A DNA stretch of 59,773 nucleotides from positions 1 to 59,773 of the forward strand of contig CANGEP010000011.1 of the NCBI GenBank assembly GCA_947452905.1, given 5' to 3'. Below are positions 55,931 to 59,773 of this stretch, piece after piece; the stretch's first letter is position 1; every line of letters begins with the position of its first letter. This stretch comes from Bacteroidota bacterium (GTDB lineage Bacteria; Bacteroidota; Bacteroidia; Chitinophagales; Chitinophagaceae). Position numbers and translations under genes: made by a program. The notes below the pieces were generated by a model that was not told the DNA's origin, did not search any database, and was given only the letters and a program-made list of their open reading frames with translations.

Positions 55931-56911
55931 ATGAGTCAAAAAAGAATTTTAATTACAGGAGCTGCCGGATTTTTAGGATCTCATTTATGTGATCGATTTA
56001 TTAAGGAGGGCTACTATGTAATTGCGATGGATAATTTAATTACGGGCGATGAGAACAATATTGCTCATTTACATTCCAATGCTAATTTTGAGTTCATCCT
56101 TCATGATGTTACCAAGTTTACAGAGATTAAGGGTTCTCTTGATTATATTTTACATTTTGCCTCTCCTGCAAGCCCAATAGATTATTTAAAAATACCTATT
56201 CAAACCTTGAAAGTTGGGGCGATGGGTACGCATAATTTATTGGGACTCGCTAAAGCCAAGGGAGCGAGAATATTAGTAGCTAGTACAAGCGAAGTATATG
56301 GCGATCCTTTAGTGCATCCTCAAACGGAAGAGTATTGGGGTAATGTAAATCCGGTGGGTCCAAGAGGGGTATATGACGAAGCAAAAAGATATATGGAATC
56401 CATTACGATGGCTTACCATACTTTTCATCATGTTGAAACAAGGATTATCCGCATTTTTAATACCTATGGTCCAAGAATGCGCCTAAATGATGGAAGGGCC
56501 TTACCAGCATTTATTGGTCAAGCTTTAAGAGGAGAAAACTTAACGGTGTTTGGGGATGGTTCACAAACCAGAAGCTTTTGTTATGTGGATGATTTAGTAG
56601 AAGGGATATACCGTTTATTATTAAGTGATTATGATCAGCCTGTAAATATTGGCAACCCCAATGAAATTAGTTTAAAGGATTTTGCTGAAGAAGTATTAAA
56701 ACTTACAGGATCGAGTGTAAAAATCATTTACAAGCCACTACCGGTGGATGATCCTAAACAAAGACAACCAGATATCACTAAAGCAAAAACCATTTTAGGA
56801 TGGGAGCCTAAAGTAGATCGTGCCGAAGGTTTACAAAAAACCTACGATTATTTTAAAGCCTTGCCTCCAAGTGAATGGACAAAATTACCCAAAGAATTTA
56901 CCAGTAAATAA
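55931..56911 (+). CDS. UDP-glucuronate decarboxylase (UDP-xylose synthase type SDR)
   Basis: 326 residues. NAD motif [15 protein letters not shown], substrate region [30 protein letters not shown], and catalytic Tyr-x3-Lys in [23 protein letters not shown] and [15 protein letters not shown] follow. These match UXS enzymes that turn UDP-glucuronate into UDP-xylose, consistent with the ugd gene four bases upstream. Confidence 0.92.
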   Translation: MSQKRILITGAAGFLGSHLCDRFIKEGYYVIAMDNLITGDENNIAHLHSNANFEFILHDVTKFTEIKGSLDYILHFASPASPIDYLKIPIQTLKVGAMGTHNLLGLAKAKGARILVASTSEVYGDPLVHPQTEEYWGNVNPVGPRGVYDEAKRYMESITMAYHTFHHVETRIIRIFNTYGPRMRLNDGRALPAFIGQALRGENLTVFGDGSQTRSFCYVDDLVEGIYRLLLSDYDQPVNIGNPNEISLKDFAEEVLKLTGSSVKIIYKPLPVDDPKQRQPDITKAKTILGWEPKVDRAEGLQKTYDYFKALPPSEWTKLPKEFTSK

Positions 56912-56912
56912 A

Positions 56913-57788
56913 ATGGCTATCCATAAAATATTAGTAACAGGATCTAATGGGCAATTAGGGTGGGAATTAGCGCAAGCGGCTGCTAACTTTCCTAAATTCG
57001 AATTTGTTTTTGTAGATCGTACAGCAATGGATTTATCTAAGCCTGCTGAGCTTGAGGCGGTTATCAATTTTTTTGCCCCTAATGTAATAATTAATACAGC
57101 GGCTTATACTGCTGTGGATAAAGCAGAAGCTGATAAAGAGCAAGCTCATTTAGTAAATACTTCGGCTGTTAGAGAGTTAGCGAGAATAGCGAAAGAAAAA
57201 AATATAGTATTTATAACATATTCTACTGATTATGTTTTCAGTGGAACAGCCACTTCGCCTTATTTGACTGATACAGCCATTCATCCAGTAAATAGTTACG
57301 GTGAGTCTAAAGCAGCTGGTGAATTGGCGGCGCTCAAAGAAAATGACAATGCCATTATCATTAGAACCTCATGGGTGTTTAGTAGTCATGGGAATAATTT
57401 TGTGAAAACGATGATTCGTTTAATGAAAGAAAAAGAATCCTTAAAAATTGTAGGGGATCAAAAAGGGAGACCCACTTATGCAAAGGATCTTGCACTGGCC
57501 ACTATTCAAATGATTCTTGCCATTAATAATGGTAAAAAAATAAAAGGAATTTATCATTATGCCAATAGTGGAGAAACTACTTGGTTTGGTTTCGCACAAA
57601 AAATTAAAGAGTTAACAGGCTTAGACTGCAACTTAGAATCCATCACCACAGATCAATTTCCTACGCCGGCACCCAGACCGCTCTATTCCGTTTTAGATAC
57701 ACAAAAATTAGAGAAGGAATTAAGCATTCAAATTCCTAATTGGGAAATTGCTTTGCAAGAATGTATCCATCAAATTAATCTAGCTTAA
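56913..57788 (+). CDS. rfbD: dTDP-4-dehydrorhamnose reductase
   Basis: 291 residues from the ATG at 56913, just after the decarboxylase stop; the open frame to 56820 only adds overlapping sequence. Motifs: ILVTGSNGQLGWELAQ, NTAAYTAVDKAEAD, YSTDYVFSGT, YGESKAAGE with the Tyr-x3-Lys pair, and RTSWVFSSHGNNFVKTM. It makes dTDP-L-rhamnose. The partner genes rfbA, rfbB and rfbC are not in the window. Confidence 0.94.
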   Translation: MAIHKILVTGSNGQLGWELAQAAANFPKFEFVFVDRTAMDLSKPAELEAVINFFAPNVIINTAAYTAVDKAEADKEQAHLVNTSAVRELARIAKEKNIVFITYSTDYVFSGTATSPYLTDTAIHPVNSYGESKAAGELAALKENDNAIIIRTSWVFSSHGNNFVKTMIRLMKEKESLKIVGDQKGRPTYAKDLALATIQMILAINNGKKIKGIYHYANSGETTWFGFAQKIKELTGLDCNLESITTDQFPTPAPRPLYSVLDTQKLEKELSIQIPNWEIALQECIHQINLA

Positions 57789-57789
57789 T

Positions 57790-58200
57790 GTGAAAAAGGA
57801 ACTCCTTTTACAACAATTGGCAAAGGCAACTTATGTAATGATACAACCATCACCAATTCATGGCATTGGTGTATTTGCTATTAGAGATATAGCTAAGGGT
57901 ACCAAGAATATTTTTTCGGAAGCAGTGGGGGAATGGATAAAAATTAGTAGAGCCGAAGTGGAAGCATTACCTCAGCATAGTAAAGCATTAATTGAAAATC
58001 ACTGCTTGTTTGATCAGGACTTTTATTTTGTACCTGATTATGGGTTTAAGTTAGTGGATTTGGTAATTTATTTAAATCATTCCGATACCCCCAATGTAGC
58101 TTCTGTAAATGATGGGGAGTATTTTGAAGCATTAAGAGATATACCATGTGGAGAAGAGCTATTAGTAGATTATGGTACCATTGTAGATAGTCAGGAGTAA
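57790..58200 (+). CDS. SET-domain protein
   Basis: 136 residues. The start is a GTG one base after the rfbD stop; the ATG at 57788 is in another frame. SET-domain landmarks: SPIHGIGVFAIRDIAKGT, the LVIYLNHSDTPNV knot segment and GEELLVDYG with the conserved Tyr. It is almost only the SET core, without pre- or post-SET zinc sites. It is probably a lysine methyltransferase, target unknown, and sits at the end of a surface-polysaccharide operon. Confidence 0.85.
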   Translation: MKKELLLQQLAKATYVMIQPSPIHGIGVFAIRDIAKGTKNIFSEAVGEWIKISRAEVEALPQHSKALIENHCLFDQDFYFVPDYGFKLVDLVIYLNHSDTPNVASVNDGEYFEALRDIPCGEELLVDYGTIVDSQE

Positions 58201-58238
58201 AACTGACTTGTATCATAGAAATAGGCAAATACACTAAC

Positions 58239-58246
58239 TAGCTTTG
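58239..58246 (+). promoter_or_regulatory. universal stress protein promoter -7 box
   Basis: TAGCTTTG, a perfect TAnnTTTG, 15 bases before the ATG at 58261. Confidence 0.45.
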
Positions 58247-58260
58247 TTGAAAGCATAGTT

Positions 58261-58710
58261 ATGAAAAACAAAATTTTGGTAGCAGTTGATATTAGCGAAA
58301 ATACCGCTGGTATCATTGGTCAGGCTTTAATTTTAGCAAAGAAATTAGATGCTTCAGTTGTAATAAGTTCTATCATACCTATTTATGTTGATTATTTACA
58401 AGCACAGATGGCGCTTGTGCCTACCCAATGGGATGAACTTTATCAGGGCCAAAAAGAGCTTGCCTTAAAAGAACTCACTAAAATAAAAGACCAGCACCCT
58501 TATCAAATTATTAGTCTTGATGTACAAGTAGGTAATCCCAAATATGATATTATTGAAAAAGCAGAACAAGAAAAAGTAAACTATATAGTTATGGGAACCC
58601 ATGGTCATACAGGCCTTACGCATGTAGTGTTAGGGAGTACTGCCGAATACATTATAAGACATTCTAAAGTGCCGGTACTAGTAGTGCCTATGAACACTAA
58701 TAGTCATTAG
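58261..58710 (+). CDS. universal stress protein (UspA family)
   Basis: 149 residues, a single USP domain. It opens KILVAVDISENTAGIIGQAL and closes with the ATP-binding loop MGTHGHTGLTHVVLGSTAEYIIRHSKVPVLVVP, fitting G-x2-G-x9-G-S/T. The function is a general stress response; no partner is evident. Confidence 0.93.
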   Translation: MKNKILVAVDISENTAGIIGQALILAKKLDASVVISSIIPIYVDYLQAQMALVPTQWDELYQGQKELALKELTKIKDQHPYQIISLDVQVGNPKYDIIEKAEQEKVNYIVMGTHGHTGLTHVVLGSTAEYIIRHSKVPVLVVPMNTNSH

Positions 58711-58767
58711 GAATTTTTCTAATTAATCTTATTTTCTTATTTTACAGATAAGTAATTATCCGTAAAT

Positions 58768-59538
58768 ATGGAATCTCCCCTCTATTTTATTTGTACTATT
58801 GGATTTAGTATGGCATTTTTTGTCTTACTATTTAATAAAGGGTACAAAAACGCGAATAAATTTTTAGCAGGCTATTTGTTTTTTGCTTCCTTATATATGA
58901 TGCAGAATTTTGTACTTATTTATAGCAAAAGTGTAAATCTAGTATTATTATTTACTTTAACACAACCCTTCTTTTATTTAATTGGACCTTTTGCTTTTTT
59001 ACATATCAGAAGTTTAACAACAGGAAGAACAAAGTTATCTTTAATTGATATTTTACACTTTATATTATTTATTATTTGTTTAATTGGTTTAGTGCCTTAT
59101 TATTTTTCTAGTTGGGATTATAAACTTGCAGCATCTGTTAATATCATTGGAGAAAATTGGAGTACCAATGCGTATAACTTAAATTTTATTTTTAGGTCGG
59201 AAGTTGATCAGATTTTAAATTTAATACAGATATTTTTTTATACTCTAGCACTTTGGAATTTATCCAATCTTAACAAAAAGGGGTTAACAAATAATGAACT
59301 AAACAGTAAGCAATTGACTGTTATAAATAAATATGTGATAATTTTTTGTACCATTTTTACATTAATATGTATTGATTTCTTTTTTGCTATTTGGAATATT
59401 CTAGTGTATCAAAATAAGTCAGAGTTTATTTATCAGACCAATTTTATCGTTTTTATAGCCACTTTTATTTACTTGGCTATGAATTTTTCGATTCTATTTT
59501 TCCCAAGAATAATGACAGGGATGGACCCTGAGCGATAA
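58768..59538 (+). pseudogene. membrane sensor half of an AraC-type regulator, probably truncated
   Basis: 256 residues with six or seven hydrophobic helices (for example ICTIGFSMAFFVLLF, LTQPFFYLIGPFAFLHI, ILHFILFIICLIGLVPYYF, FIVFIATFIYLAMNFSILFF). This layout matches the N-terminal membrane part of Bacteroidota AraC-family regulators, where a helix-turn-helix domain should follow. Here the frame stops after PRIMTGMDPER, exactly where the hairpin and tandem repeats begin. It may be a broken gene, a stand-alone membrane protein, or an artefact of assembly at the edge. Confidence 0.6.
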
Positions 59539-59539
59539 T

Positions 59540-59574
59540 AAAAGGATTAGCTCCCTGCGGTCGCTTTTCCTTTT
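59540..59574 (+). other. hairpin between the truncated gene and the terminal repeats
   Basis: Arms AAAAGG (59540-59545) / CCTTTT (59569-59574) and inner AGC / GCT, around CTCCCTGCGGTCG. The core resembles the CTCACTTTGTTCGG core of the downstream repeats, so it may be a diverged member of the same palindromic family. Confidence 0.5.
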
Positions 59575-59575
59575 A

Positions 59576-59760
59576 ATGGGGAAAGCCCAGCATAAATGAT
59601 TGGCCTCACTTTGTTCGGCCATCCTTTACAATGGGGAAAGCCCAGCATAAATGATTGGCCTCACTTTGTTCGGCCATCCTTTACAATGGGGAAAGCCCAG
59701 CATAAATGATTGGCCTCACTTTGTTCGGCCATCCTTTACAATGGGGAAAGCCCAGCATAA
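59576..59760 (+). repeat. 55-bp tandem repeats, three full units and a partial fourth
   Basis: Units start with ATGGGGAAAGCCCAGC at 59576, 59631, 59686 and 59741; the first three are identical 55-mers and the last is cut after 20 bases, where unrelated sequence to 59773 begins. Each unit contains a TGGCC / GGCCA stem around TCACTTTGTTC. There are no unique spacers, so this is not CRISPR. It may be a REP-like intergenic palindrome or a compressed or artefactual repeat at a contig end. Confidence 0.9.
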
Positions 59761-59773
59761 AATCTAGAAGCCA

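Noticed and set aside
59576..59773. CRISPR array
   Set aside because: The 55-bp units are directly adjacent and identical, with no variable spacers and no cas genes.

Overview
The window is AT-rich bacterial chromosome from a member of the Bacteroidota, most likely a freshwater or soil Chitinophagaceae-type organism. The phylum call rests on a SusC/SusD pair, further TonB-linked barrels, lipoproteins with short lipobox signals, near absence of Shine-Dalgarno sequences, promoter -7 boxes of the TAnnTTTG type before many genes, and lpxB, kdtA (lipid A/Kdo) for a Gram-negative envelope. Family-level placement is inference. Both window edges are short tandem repeats (tRNA-derived at the left, 55-bp hairpin units at the right), which suggests a contig that broke at repeats.

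Layout. 1-576: degenerate tRNA-Ala-like repeats, one intact tRNA-Ala(GGC), its terminator, and a GIY-YIG nuclease gene starting directly after the terminator. 554-2980: a TonB-linked outer-membrane barrel protein. 2942-6518 (minus strand): ATP-dependent 5-oxoprolinase operon pxpB-pxpC-pxpA with an NRAMP-like transporter that lacks the metal-binding DPGN motif. 6758-28327: a glycan-utilisation region with an oxidative flavour: SusC, SusD, a large FG-GAP/UnbV lipoprotein, a vanadium-haloperoxidase/PAP2-type lipoprotein, two tandem GMC flavoproteins with a C-x5-C-x3-C cluster motif, GH30 and GH3 glycosidases, a NUDIX (NrtR/AraR-type) regulator, a Tat-exported sugar-phosphate-isomerase-like protein, a Gfo/Idh/MocA oxidoreductase and an MFS permease. 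The most interesting signal is a shared palindrome, TGTGT-N7-ACACA: two copies lie between pxpB and susC, and one overlaps the promoter between the NUDIX regulator and the isomerase gene. It suggests that this regulator controls both ends of the locus.

28474-31390: methionine synthesis (MetZ-like enzyme, OsmC-like protein, MetX) and a small membrane protein gene. 31370-36495: lpxB, surE, an XRE-S24 regulator with a palindrome inside its own promoter, guaA, rpsT. 36776-45954: sucA-sucB, an RNA m5C methyltransferase, mnmA, ssb, an Ldh-family dehydrogenase and aspartate kinase. 46036-53400: queA with an unexplained twin-hairpin leader, cytochrome c maturation genes ccmC, ccmD and (separately) ccmB, glutamate dehydrogenase, AMP nucleosidase, thymidine kinase and kdtA. 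53463-58200: a surface-polysaccharide nucleotide-sugar operon (DegT aminotransferase, UDP-glucose dehydrogenase, UDP-xylose synthase-type decarboxylase, RfbD) ending in a SET-domain protein. 58261-59538: a universal stress protein and a membrane protein resembling the sensor half of an AraC-type regulator, cut off where the terminal repeats begin.

No intergenic stretch exceeds 300 bases apart from the repeat/tRNA region at the left edge. No insertion sequence, integrase, CRISPR array, rRNA or replication origin was seen. All function calls are by reading motifs; no database search was run.
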